Origin: Hydrogenoanaerobacterium sp032017025 | GTDB taxonomy: Bacteria; Bacillota; Clostridia; Oscillospirales; Ruminococcaceae | Assembly: GCF_032017025.1 (NCBI RefSeq) | Contig: NZ_DALZQO010000003.1 | Location: 123,781-187,780 of the forward strand | Direction: 5' to 3' | DNA: 64,000 bases | In this document: in pieces, positions 41,809 to 50,187 of the stretch | Layout of the letters: every line of letters starts with the position of its first letter | Position numbering within the stretch: the first letter of the stretch is position 1 | Notes under the pieces: model-generated | The model's database searches: none | Seen by the model: the letters and a program-made list of their open reading frames with translations, nothing else | What the model was told of the DNA's origin: nothing | Position numbers and translations under genes: made by a program

Positions 41809-42843
41809 TCAGCGGTTGTAGTAAGCGGCGAGATCGAACGCCGGGAAGATGCCTTTGTCGGTGACGACACCGTCGCAAAGGTTTGGTGGAGTAATGTCGA
41901 ACGCAGGGTAGAAGCCCTTTACGCCGTCCATCGTGGTTTTGGTGCCCAGTGAGTCCATGGCAAGGGCAGGGTCGCGCTCTTCAATGGTGACGGTATCAAT
42001 TGTGGGGTGGGCAAGGTTGGGCGTGCCGGTTACGTAGTAGGGTACACCCCAGTAATTTGCAGCAAGCGCAATTTGGAAGGTACCCACTTTATTGACAACA
42101 TAGCCATCCATCGAAATAACATCGGCTGCCGAGGTAAACACATCAACATTCTTCTGTTTGATGGTATAGCCGGGCATATTGTCGGTAATTACGGTGACAT
42201 CAAAGCCCATGTCGCACACACAGCTTGCGGTAAGGCGCGCACCCTGGAAGTAGGGGCGTGTTTCGGGGCAGATGACCTTGATTTCGTTGCCATTGTTGCG
42301 GCAGGCACGCAGCATCATACCAATGATGGTTTCTGCAAAGCACTGTGTCATAACTGTGCCGTTTTTAGGGAACTTGCTTGCGAGAAGAATACCGGTTTTC
42401 TCAATTCTCTCATATTTTTGGTTGACGTCCTCAAGGGCGCGGTTGAACACAGCGTCTACAACGTTTGCACCGGAGGCAATTGCCACGCAGGCGGCGTCCA
42501 GACAGCTGTTTACTGTTTTCACCATTTTGGCAACCGTAGTGGGACGTGCGTGCGAAAGAGTATAAGCCGCATCCTCAAGGTATTTCATCATATCGGCTTG
42601 GTTCTTATCGCGGCACTCATAAGCGGCGAGCGCCATGCCCATTGCCGCTGCGGTATAAGGGCCGCCGCTTTGGGTAACCATGTCGGCAATTGCCTGAGCA
42701 ACCTCCTGGTGTTTGGTGCAGGTTACAAACTCGGTGCGGATAGGGTAGATGCGGCGGTCAAGGATGCGTACCTTGCCGTCCTCATACCACGCGATATTCT
42801 CGTATTGAAGCATAAAAGCGAGGTCTTTGTCTGCTCTGATCAT
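41809..42843 (-). CDS. MtnA-like aldose-1-phosphate isomerase (eIF2B fold)
   Basis: A 344-residue member of the eIF2B/MtnA family. SHARPTT (cf. SRPT), GTVMTQCFAET with Cys168 at the place of the catalytic MtnA cysteine, and ADVISMDGYVVNKVGT (cf. ADRIAANGD..NKIGT, carrying the catalytic Asp) are visible. It is divergent, so the substrate may be 5-deoxyribose 1-phosphate or 5-methylthioribose 1-phosphate, giving the ribulose form. Adjacency to a class II aldolase favours a DHAP-shunt role over the classical methionine salvage pathway. GGGAGG precedes the ATG. Confidence 0.82.
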   Translation of the reverse strand: MIRADKDLAFMLQYENIAWYEDGKVRILDRRIYPIRTEFVTCTKHQEVAQAIADMVTQSGGPYTAAAMGMALAAYECRDKNQADMMKYLEDAAYTLSHARPTTVAKMVKTVNSCLDAACVAIASGANVVDAVFNRALEDVNQKYERIEKTGILLASKFPKNGTVMTQCFAETIIGMMLRACRNNGNEIKVICPETRPYFQGARLTASCVCDMGFDVTVITDNMPGYTIKQKNVDVFTSAADVISMDGYVVNKVGTFQIALAANYWGVPYYVTGTPNLAHPTIDTVTIEERDPALAMDSLGTKTTMDGVKGFYPAFDITPPNLCDGVVTDKGIFPAFDLAAYYNR

Positions 42844-42864
42844 AATAATTATCCTCCCTGTTTT

Positions 42865-43506
42865 TTATTCTTCCGGCACGCCCATTTGACGGCGCATTTT
42901 GTTTTGTTCTTCTTTTGACATTACGTGTACGTTGCCAATGATTTTAGCCTGTGTGCAGATTTTTGCTGCGTCCTCAGTGTAGACGGCGCGAATATGCGCC
43001 CTGTCGAGATTTGGGCCGATGGTGAGTACACCGTGGTTGGCAAGCAGGCAGGCGGTGCGGTTATGCAGCACCTTCAATGCTTCGGTTCCAAGCTCTGCCG
43101 AACCGGGGATGCGGTATTCGGCTACAGGAACATCACCCAGCAGGAAGAACATCATCTCAATGAGGATGACGGGGATGTTGTCGTGAGTGACAGCAAAGCC
43201 GGTAGCATAGGGCGAGTGGGTGTGTACCACCGCATGTACATCGTCGCGGTTTTTGTAGATTTCGGTGTGCATACGCCACTCGGAGGACGGTTTGTTGTGC
43301 CCCTCAATAATCTCGCCGTCGAGAGTAATCACCATCACATCATCAACTGTCATGGTTGGGTACGCAATCGAACCGGGGGTAATGGCAACCAAACCTGTTT
43401 CCGGGTCACGCATGCTCAGGTTGCCGCTGGTACCTGCAAATAATTTTTCTTCATACGACTGCTTGGAGTAATCCAAAACAGCTTGTTTCATCTCTAATAT
43501 CGTCAT
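42865..43506 (-). CDS. Class II aldolase (fuculose-phosphate aldolase family)
   Basis: A 213-residue zinc aldolase. GTSGNLSMRD is the phosphate-binding start, HTHSPYATGFA (His-x-His) and ANHGVL (His) supply zinc ligands, and the Glu in SSEWRMH is the expected acid/base. Family members cleave fuculose or ribulose 1-phosphate to DHAP plus an aldehyde. In this operon the likely substrate is 5-deoxyribulose 1-phosphate or its methylthio analogue, giving acetaldehyde or methylthioacetaldehyde; this is inferred from its neighbours. Confidence 0.88.
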   Translation of the reverse strand: MTILEMKQAVLDYSKQSYEEKLFAGTSGNLSMRDPETGLVAITPGSIAYPTMTVDDVMVITLDGEIIEGHNKPSSEWRMHTEIYKNRDDVHAVVHTHSPYATGFAVTHDNIPVILIEMMFFLLGDVPVAEYRIPGSAELGTEALKVLHNRTACLLANHGVLTIGPNLDRAHIRAVYTEDAAKICTQAKIIGNVHVMSKEEQNKMRRQMGVPEE

Positions 43507-43517
43507 TGGCTAAATCC

Positions 43518-44813
43518 TCATTTCAATTGCGCTAATTTCTCATCCTTAATGCGGTTCACATGGAACAGTACCTTTTCAAGGTCGATGCCTGTGAACACAC
43601 CGTTTTTATAAACAACATTGCCGTCGATCATCGACAGGCAGATGTCACCGGACTGCGCAGAGTACATGATGTTGGAGAGTACATCAAAAACAGGCTGCAG
43701 GTGAGGCTTGTCGAGGTCGTACACCACAATATCCGCACGATTGCCCACCTTGATGCTGCCGCAGTCGGCTCTGCCCTGCGAGAGCGCGCCGTTTCTGCAT
43801 GCCAGCTCCAGCAGTTGCTGGGGGCCTAAGAACAACGGGTCGTTGTTCGCACCCTTTTGCAGAATGGAGGCAAGGTTGACTTCTTCCAACGAGTTAAGGT
43901 TGTTGTTGCTCGCCGCACCGTCGGTGCCGATGCCGACGCGGATGCCTTTTTCCAGCATCTTTTTAACAGGGGCAATGCCGCTGCCGAGCTTTAAGTTGCT
44001 CGACGGGCAATGGCAGGCGGTGACGCCCTTTTCTTTCATAATGTCAAAGTCCTCACCCTCTATCCACACACAGTGTGCCGCAGTGGTAGGCACATCGAAC
44101 ACGCCGCATTTGTTGAAGAACTGCACAGGCGTGAGCCCGCCGCGCCGCTGCTTGCATTCTTCATGTTCCTTTTGTGTTTCAGAAATGTGAGTGTGCATGT
44201 TGAGGTGATTTTCTTTTGCAAACTGTGCAATTTCGTGCACCAGGGTCTCGGTGGAGGTGTACTCCGCGTGAAGCGAGGTATCACCGATGATGCGGTCGTG
44301 ATTTGCGTTTTTAACGTAATCCATCAGGTAATGGATGCCCTTGTAGCCGTTTACGTCGGTAAAATGTACGTCATCGCTAAAGGCAGAGCAGCCATGCGAC
44401 AGGTTCGCCTTCATGCCCGATTCCTCCACCGCTTTGGAAATGCCGTCCATCTCCATGTACATATCAGTAAACGATACCGCGCCGCTTGCAATCATTTCCG
44501 CCATGCCGAGCAGACCGCCCCAGTACATATCCTCGGGGGTGAGCAGTGCTTCAAACGGGAACATGCGCTCGTGCAGCCAGCGGTGCAGGGGCAGCCCCTC
44601 GCCGTAGCCCCGAATCAGCGTCATGGGTACATGGCAGTGGATATTGAAAAAGCCGGGCATCGCCACCTTATTGCTGCCGTCATAAATTTCGCCCTCGTAG
44701 CCGGCGGGCATATCTTTACCAATATAAGTGATTTTCTTACCATCGGTAAGCAGGTTCATATGCTCCTGCGCTTCATAGTTTTCATCAATAATGGTAATGT
44801 TTTTAAAAAGCAT
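43518..44813 (-). CDS. 5'-methylthioadenosine / 5'-deoxyadenosine / SAH deaminase family amidohydrolase
   Basis: A 431-residue metallo-amidohydrolase. Signature pieces of the MtaD/DadD group are NIHCHVPMTLIRGYGEGLPLHRW (HxH metal site), THISET, and GTDGAASNNNLNSLEE (metal Asp). The group deaminates MTA, 5'-deoxyadenosine, adenosine or SAH to the inosine forms. ATG 44813 is used: AGGTG lies 5 bases upstream, while GTG 44822 abuts the phosphorylase stop. Being next to a 6-oxopurine phosphorylase, the deaminated product can be used directly. Confidence 0.9.
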   Translation of the reverse strand: MLFKNITIIDENYEAQEHMNLLTDGKKITYIGKDMPAGYEGEIYDGSNKVAMPGFFNIHCHVPMTLIRGYGEGLPLHRWLHERMFPFEALLTPEDMYWGGLLGMAEMIASGAVSFTDMYMEMDGISKAVEESGMKANLSHGCSAFSDDVHFTDVNGYKGIHYLMDYVKNANHDRIIGDTSLHAEYTSTETLVHEIAQFAKENHLNMHTHISETQKEHEECKQRRGGLTPVQFFNKCGVFDVPTTAAHCVWIEGEDFDIMKEKGVTACHCPSSNLKLGSGIAPVKKMLEKGIRVGIGTDGAASNNNLNSLEEVNLASILQKGANNDPLFLGPQQLLELACRNGALSQGRADCGSIKVGNRADIVVYDLDKPHLQPVFDVLSNIMYSAQSGDICLSMIDGNVVYKNGVFTGIDLEKVLFHVNRIKDEKLAQLK

Positions 44814-44822
44814 AGCGGGCAC

Positions 44823-45653
44823 CTACATTTCTTTGATGATTTCGCGGAGCAGCTCTTTGAAGCGGCCGGAAGCATCGTGCGCTGCAATAGAGACCTCTTC
44901 GCCCGAAAGCTTTTGAGGCAGTACGCCCGCCGCCATGTTGGTCATCAGGGAAAGTGCGAGCAAATCCATACCGCAGTGCGCCGCGGTGAGAGCCTCGGTA
45001 ACGGTGGACATACCCACAGCGTCGCCACCAAGAGTGCGGATGGCACGAATTTCAGCGGGCGTCTCGAATTGCGGGCCCATCCAGAAGAAGTAAGTGCCGT
45101 TTTGCATGCGGTATTCCTGCCCAAGCTTTTTCGCACAGTCCATCGCCAGCTTGCGCAGCGCAGGGGTGTACATTTCGCAAACGTCAAAGAAGCGCAAACC
45201 GAATTCAGGTAGGTTGGGGCCTCTCATGGGGCTTGCGCCCATCAGCTTGATGTGGTCGTTGATGATCATGATATCGCCAACTTTGTAAGCCGTGTTGACT
45301 GCGCCCGCAGCGTTGGTGAGGATGGTTTTTTGCACGCCGATCAGCTTGAATACGCGGATGGGAGCGGCAAGCTGCTCAAATTCGTAGCCCTCGTAGTAGT
45401 GGAAGCGACCTGACATACAAACCACATATTTGCCCGAAAGCTTACCGAAAATCAGCTGGCTTGCATGAGATTCCACAGTGGAAACCAAAAAGTTCGGGAT
45501 GTCTTTATAGTCAATAACGATCTGATCTTCAATTTCATCGGCGAGAGAGCCGAGCGAAGAACCTAAAATCAAAGCGATTTCGGGCTTATGGGGGATTTTA
45601 CTTAAAATATAATCTGCGCTTTCTTTGTAAAACTCGTAAGTATATTTTTGCAT
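44823..45653 (-). CDS. Trimeric purine-nucleoside phosphorylase, atypical 5' pocket
   Basis: A 276-residue NP-II type PNP. GRFHYYEGY, GPQFETPAEIR (Glu201 reads the purine) and SLMTN with Asn239 (the residue giving 6-oxopurine preference; MTA phosphorylases have Asp) are present. The usual LSHEEV-type motif is LSGEEV: the His that binds the ribose 5'-OH is Gly251. The phosphate loop is GSSLG rather than GSGLG. Together this predicts phosphorolysis of 5'-deoxy- or 5'-methylthio-inosine to hypoxanthine and the sugar 1-phosphate. Starts after AGAAAGGA; its stop is directly followed by the deaminase gene. Confidence 0.9.
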   Translation of the reverse strand: MQKYTYEFYKESADYILSKIPHKPEIALILGSSLGSLADEIEDQIVIDYKDIPNFLVSTVESHASQLIFGKLSGKYVVCMSGRFHYYEGYEFEQLAAPIRVFKLIGVQKTILTNAAGAVNTAYKVGDIMIINDHIKLMGASPMRGPNLPEFGLRFFDVCEMYTPALRKLAMDCAKKLGQEYRMQNGTYFFWMGPQFETPAEIRAIRTLGGDAVGMSTVTEALTAAHCGMDLLALSLMTNMAAGVLPQKLSGEEVSIAAHDASGRFKELLREIIKEM

Positions 45654-45684
45654 AACAAGTCAATCCTTTCTTATTTAAGATAAA

Positions 45685-46425
45685 CTAATCCAATTCTACT
45701 GCAATAATAGCATCCAGTGCAATCTTTATCTGATCGTTTACCGCTTGTGTTACCTTATCGGTATCCGGCTCGTAGCCCTCAACGCCAACCAGCTCAAACG
45801 CAGGTGCGTCGGCCGCAATAATGGCTCCTGCCTTTACACCGTGCAGCGAGGCTACCACCAGCAAGCTTGCAACCTCGTTTTCCATTGCCTTAACGCCTGC
45901 TTTTGCATACAGCTTTACGGTAGATTCGAGGAAGCTTGGGTAGAACAGGGCTTGTGTCAGAACAATGCCCTTGTGTACGGCAATGCCATTTTCTTTTGCG
46001 CTTTTAGTAAGAGCATAAACTACGTCGGTATCGGCAATAGCGGGGTAAGAGAGGGGAATCATTTTTTCGGTTACGCCCTCTTCGCGGCAGGCGGCAGTTG
46101 CAACAACAATGCTGCCCGCAGTTACCTCGGGCTGCATTCCGCCGCATGTACCCACACGGATGATAACCTTAGCGCCTGCGCGCCACAGGCTCTCGAATGC
46201 GATAGCGGCGCCGCCGCAGCCCACGCCGTGCGAAGTAACAGTGACGGGAACACCCTTGTGCTCGCCGATGTATGTCCAGTATTCGCGGTTCTTGGCAAGG
46301 CATTTGCTGTTATCCAGCAAGGCTGCAATACGCTCTGCGCGGGCAGGGTCACCGCAGGTGATAACGCGGGGGTGAATCTCGCCCGCCGCTACCTGAATAC
46401 AGGGAAATTTTTTCTGATCAGACAT
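45685..46425 (-). CDS. Hexameric nucleoside phosphorylase (uridine/purine phosphorylase family)
   Basis: A 246-residue NP-I family protein. CGDPARAERIA binds phosphate, SHGVGCGGAAIA and RVGTCGGMQ build the core, and AMENEVASL holds the ribose-binding Met-Glu. The late AADAPAF has an Asp where purine-specific DeoD has its catalytic Asp, so purine or mixed specificity is possible despite overall resemblance to uridine phosphorylases. Likely handles a second class of imported nucleosides. AGGAG precedes the ATG. Confidence 0.85.
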   Translation of the reverse strand: MSDQKKFPCIQVAAGEIHPRVITCGDPARAERIAALLDNSKCLAKNREYWTYIGEHKGVPVTVTSHGVGCGGAAIAFESLWRAGAKVIIRVGTCGGMQPEVTAGSIVVATAACREEGVTEKMIPLSYPAIADTDVVYALTKSAKENGIAVHKGIVLTQALFYPSFLESTVKLYAKAGVKAMENEVASLLVVASLHGVKAGAIIAADAPAFELVGVEGYEPDTDKVTQAVNDQIKIALDAIIAVELD

Positions 46426-46500
46426 AAACTTCTACTCCTTACTATTATTATGATGTGTTTTACTGCACCGACCAATTGTGGCAAAATTGGTAAAATAAAA

Positions 46501-47427
46501 TTAAGATTTTTTGGTTTTTATAGCAGGGGAACGTTTATGGAGTTTACCGCTGGAGAAAACAAGTGCAATAACGGTTACGATATAAGGCAGGGCCATGGTA
46601 AGCTGGCTCTTGATTGCGGTGCCCTGCAGTGCATTGCCGATTGCCTCTGCAAAGCCGAAAAAGAAGCTTGAAATTACGACACCGATGGGGTGTGCACCGC
46701 CGAGGTTGGAAGCCGCCATAGCAAAAAAGCCACGCCCTGCGGTTACGTTTTCGGTATAGAGGGTTACCTGACCGAGGGTGAGCAGCACGCCGCCCAGCCC
46801 GCAAAGCAGCCCGGAGAACACCACCGCACCGATTTGGGTACGATCGGCATTGATACCCAGTGAGTTAACAGCCTTTTTGTTGATGCCCACCGCTTGCAGG
46901 CGAAAACCACTCACGGTTTTAAACAGATAGAGATACAGAACGACAGCCATAATGATTGCAAAGTAATCGAGAAAGGTGAGCCTTGCAAACACCGTGCCTA
47001 AGAAAGGGATATCCTTAATAATAGGGAGTTCAATCTTTGGCAGACCTTTGAGGCGGGCATCGGTAAATACGCCTTTTACACCAAAGATGACATAGAGTAA
47101 AAAGGTTGTCGCGCCAAGCATCAGCAGGTTGATTGAGGTACCCACGACCATGTCGCGTGCTTGAAATTTCACCTGTAAAATGCCTACAATCAGCGCCACA
47201 AGCATGCCCGAAAGTGCTGCACCCAGCACCGATAGCAGCACACTGCCCGTATAGTAGTTGATTACAATTGCCATAAACGCGCCGGTGAGCATCTGCCCCT
47301 CAAGCGCAATGTTGAACACCCGAACCTTACTACAGATGGCGGAGCCAAGCGCTGCGTAGAGAACCGGTGTCATCATACGAATGGTGGAGTTAATCACCAC
47401 CGCAATGTACTCCAAATCAATGTTCAT
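46501..47427 (-). CDS. Nucleoside ABC transporter permease (NupQ/YufQ type)
   Basis: A 308-residue polytopic permease of the branched-chain-like family used by BMP-type nucleoside importers. IALEGQMLTGAF near residue 40 and VGINKKAVNSLGI (coupling loop contacting the ATPase) are typical. ATG 47427 is 8 bases after GAAGGGGG and overlaps the previous permease by 11 bases; a GTG 9 bases upstream is too near the SD. Confidence 0.9.
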   Translation of the reverse strand: MNIDLEYIAVVINSTIRMMTPVLYAALGSAICSKVRVFNIALEGQMLTGAFMAIVINYYTGSVLLSVLGAALSGMLVALIVGILQVKFQARDMVVGTSINLLMLGATTFLLYVIFGVKGVFTDARLKGLPKIELPIIKDIPFLGTVFARLTFLDYFAIIMAVVLYLYLFKTVSGFRLQAVGINKKAVNSLGINADRTQIGAVVFSGLLCGLGGVLLTLGQVTLYTENVTAGRGFFAMAASNLGGAHPIGVVISSFFFGFAEAIGNALQGTAIKSQLTMALPYIVTVIALVFSSGKLHKRSPAIKTKKS

Positions 47428-48541
47428 TCTGCGCACCCCCTTCGGCTGCTTTCGCTATTTTTACTTTTCTCGCCCGAACTGCCCTTGTCAGTAATTTTGC
47501 CGAAACAAGCAGGGTAATGACCGCCTGAATAACCATGGTAATCTCGAGCGGAACATTGGTAGAACGCTCAATGGCGGCACCACCCGTTTGAATGCCGGCT
47601 AAAAAGATGGAGCAGATTACGGTGCCCACAGGGTTCAGGTTTGCAATCAGTGCCGCCATCAGTCCGGTCCAGGCGTAGCTGGGGCTTTTGAGCATGTCGT
47701 GCATATAAACATGCTTGAGCCCCAGTACCTCGATGGAACCACCGAACGCACAGATAGCACCCGAACAGAACATGGTAATAAACATCACCTTGGTGCGTTT
47801 AACGCCGCCGTATTCGGCAAAGCTTTTGTTCAGCCCGCCCATGCGGCTTTCGTAGCCAAAGGTTGTCTTTTTAATGATAAAGAGTATGATGAGCATTACA
47901 AGGATTGCGAGAAAAAAGCCGTAATGAAAGGTGCTGCCCTTGACAAGACCGAGGCGGGGAATCCACATTGATTTGTCGATGGTGAGGGTTTTTGCTACCA
48001 GACCGTCGCCGGTGTTATCTTTCAACGGGAAGGATACAAAATAGTAGGTGATGTAGTTGGCGATGTAGTTGAACATTAGGGTGGAGATGACAAGAATTAC
48101 GCCAAAACGGTCATCCAGCCAAGCGGCCAGCAGTGCATACAGGCCCCCCGCCAGCATACCGAGTGCAATCGCAATCACTGCGCCCAATGCGCCATTAAAT
48201 GGTAGGTAAAGTGCGGAAACTGCTGTGACAAAGCCGCCAAAAATCAGCTGGCCCTCGCCACCAATGTTGATGTAACCTGCGCGCCATGCAAATGCCGCGC
48301 CCAAACCGCACAGAATAATCGGGGTTGAGCGGGTGAGCGTAGCCAAAAAGTAAAAGCTGGTACCAAAGCCGCCTTTGAACATCGCCCCGTATATTTCAAG
48401 TACGCTCTCGCCCATTGCCATAATGATAACCGCACCGATAAGCAGACCGGCAGCGATGGCAAGCAGCGGCTGCCCCAATTCTTTGCAGGAGGACTTCACC
48501 CAAAGCTTCATCGTATCCGGTTTTTTCTCAAGTTTAGGCAT
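47417..48541 (-). CDS. Nucleoside ABC transporter permease (NupP/YufP type)
   Basis: A 374-residue permease partner. It begins with a short cytoplasmic segment, and NIGGEGQLIFGGF near residue 100 is the conserved family motif. Nine or ten membrane helices are likely. The coupling loop is GLNKSFAEYGGVK. The gene overlaps the ATPase gene by 8 bases and the second permease by 11, so a fixed stoichiometry by translational coupling is likely. Confidence 0.9.
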   Translation of the reverse strand: MPKLEKKPDTMKLWVKSSCKELGQPLLAIAAGLLIGAVIIMAMGESVLEIYGAMFKGGFGTSFYFLATLTRSTPIILCGLGAAFAWRAGYINIGGEGQLIFGGFVTAVSALYLPFNGALGAVIAIALGMLAGGLYALLAAWLDDRFGVILVISTLMFNYIANYITYYFVSFPLKDNTGDGLVAKTLTIDKSMWIPRLGLVKGSTFHYGFFLAILVMLIILFIIKKTTFGYESRMGGLNKSFAEYGGVKRTKVMFITMFCSGAICAFGGSIEVLGLKHVYMHDMLKSPSYAWTGLMAALIANLNPVGTVICSIFLAGIQTGGAAIERSTNVPLEITMVIQAVITLLVSAKLLTRAVRARKVKIAKAAEGGAQNEH

Positions 48542-50051
48542 TCTTGCTTCCTCCCATCATCAGCAGACCGAGTTTTTCCTCGGTGGCCTCTGCCTTTGTG
48601 AACTCACCGTTGATTTTACCGTCAAATATGGTGTAAATGCGGTCACAAAGCTCCATAATCTCAGAAAGCTCGGAGGATAGCAGTAGAATTGCGCCGCCTT
48701 CTTTGCGTTTTTCAAGCAGTTTTTCGTGAATAAATTCCATTGCACCGATGTCTACACCTCGCGTAGGCTCTGCCGCAATCAGCAGGGGTGAGTTCTGTTC
48801 AATTTCGCGTGCCACAATCAGCTTTTGAATGTTGCCGCCCGAAAGCTCACCCGCTTTTTGAAATAAGCCATTGTACTTAACATCATAGCGCTGCAGCAGT
48901 TCGGTCGTATAATTGCGGATTACGTTGTTCTTCAGCACGCCGCGCTTGGAAAAACGGGGTTCATACTGATGAGCCATCAGCGCGGTTTCGGTCATGGTAG
49001 CTTCTGCGGCACATCCGCACTTGTAGCGGTCCTCGGGAATACAGGCGCAGCCGAGATCGCGAATTTTACCCACCGAATCGCGGGTGATGTCATTCTCGAG
49101 CAGCTTTATTTCACCCGAATCTGCTTTGGTTAATCCTGTAATGCAATCAATCAGCTCAGACTGGCCGTTGCCCGATACACCTGCAATGCCAACGATTTCG
49201 CCTGCATCCACATGCAACGAAAGCCCGTCGAGCGCTTTTTTACCCTGGCTGTCGGTAAGGCGAAGGTCACAAACCGAAAGCACCTTGCCTGTGGTGGGCT
49301 GTTCCGGCACCACTTTATCAATAATTCTTCTGCCAACCATCAGGAACGAAAGCTCCTCGATGCTGGTTTCGGAAGTTTTCACTTCTTTTACAAATTGACC
49401 CGAGCGCATGACCATAACACGGTCGGAGGCTTCCATAACCTCATGCAGCTTATGGGTGATGATAATAATGCTTTTGCCGAGGGCGGCCAGCTGCTTCATG
49501 GTTTTGAGCAGATCGCCGACTTCCTGCGGGGTAAGTACTGCGGAGGGCTCATCCAGAATAATGATATCCGCATTTTGGTAAAGGATTTTTAAAATTTCAA
49601 CACGTTGCTGTAATCCTACAGGGCAGTTTTTAATTTTTGCGCGCGGGTCAACATCCAACAGGTATTTTTCACTGAGCTCTCGCACCAGCTTGTCTGCCGC
49701 GCTGCGGTCAAAAAACAGTGTTTTTCTTTTTGGCTCGTTGCCGTATACAATGTTTTCAGCTACGGTAAATTCCGAAAACAGCATAAAATGCTGCTGCACC
49801 ATACCAATGCCCGCGCCAATTGCATCGTGCGGAGAACGAAACGATTGCTGTTTGCCGTTCAGGTAGATTTCACCGCTGGTTGGTCGCTCCAGCCCGTACA
49901 GAATTTTCATCAATGTCGATTTACCGGCACCGTTTTCACCGACTACGGCGAGGATCTCACCTTTGTCGAGCGTCAGGTTGATGCTGTCGTTTGCCAGCAG
50001 CGAACCGTACAGCTTGGTAATGTCCTTCATTTCTAATAACAAACTAATCAA
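48534..50051 (-). CDS. Nucleoside ABC transporter ATP-binding protein (NupO/YufO type)
   Basis: A 505-residue tandem ATPase. First cassette: Walker A GENGAGKST, Walker B IIILDEPSAVL, with VGLQQRVE as signature. Second cassette: GVSGNGQSE as a degenerate Walker A, LSGGNIQKL signature and AAEPTRG in the Walker B region. This arrangement is typical of sugar/nucleoside ATPases. Start uncertain: TTG at 50051, TTG at 50042 (best spaced from AAAGGGG) or ATG at 50030. Confidence 0.92.
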   Translation of the reverse strand: MISLLLEMKDITKLYGSLLANDSINLTLDKGEILAVVGENGAGKSTLMKILYGLERPTSGEIYLNGKQQSFRSPHDAIGAGIGMVQQHFMLFSEFTVAENIVYGNEPKRKTLFFDRSAADKLVRELSEKYLLDVDPRAKIKNCPVGLQQRVEILKILYQNADIIILDEPSAVLTPQEVGDLLKTMKQLAALGKSIIIITHKLHEVMEASDRVMVMRSGQFVKEVKTSETSIEELSFLMVGRRIIDKVVPEQPTTGKVLSVCDLRLTDSQGKKALDGLSLHVDAGEIVGIAGVSGNGQSELIDCITGLTKADSGEIKLLENDITRDSVGKIRDLGCACIPEDRYKCGCAAEATMTETALMAHQYEPRFSKRGVLKNNVIRNYTTELLQRYDVKYNGLFQKAGELSGGNIQKLIVAREIEQNSPLLIAAEPTRGVDIGAMEFIHEKLLEKRKEGGAILLLSSELSEIMELCDRIYTIFDGKINGEFTKAEATEEKLGLLMMGGSKNA

Positions 50052-50108
50052 GCCCCTTTGTATATAGAATTGCGCCCGTCAGTGGGGGGAGGGTACGAAA
50101 ACGATTAG

Positions 50109-50155
50109 AAAAAGACGAAGAGACGGATTGTTTAGTCATTCTCCGCCTCTTCGTC
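50109..50155 (-). terminator. Attenuating terminator after the BMP lipoprotein gene
   Basis: Minus-strand 14-bp stem GACGAAGAGGCGGA / TCCGTCTCTTCGTC (one G-U) followed by five T, between the binding protein and the ATPase gene. Partial read-through would give excess binding protein over membrane components. Confidence 0.8.
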
Positions 50156-50187
50156 CCAACATCTATTGCTTTGTCAGATCGAGAGGT

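Noticed and set aside
42007..42918. Long rightward open frame antisense to the isomerase gene
   Set aside because: It is a shadow of the well-supported leftward gene; composition and lack of family features argue against coding. The same holds for the 400-codon frame at 44010-45212.
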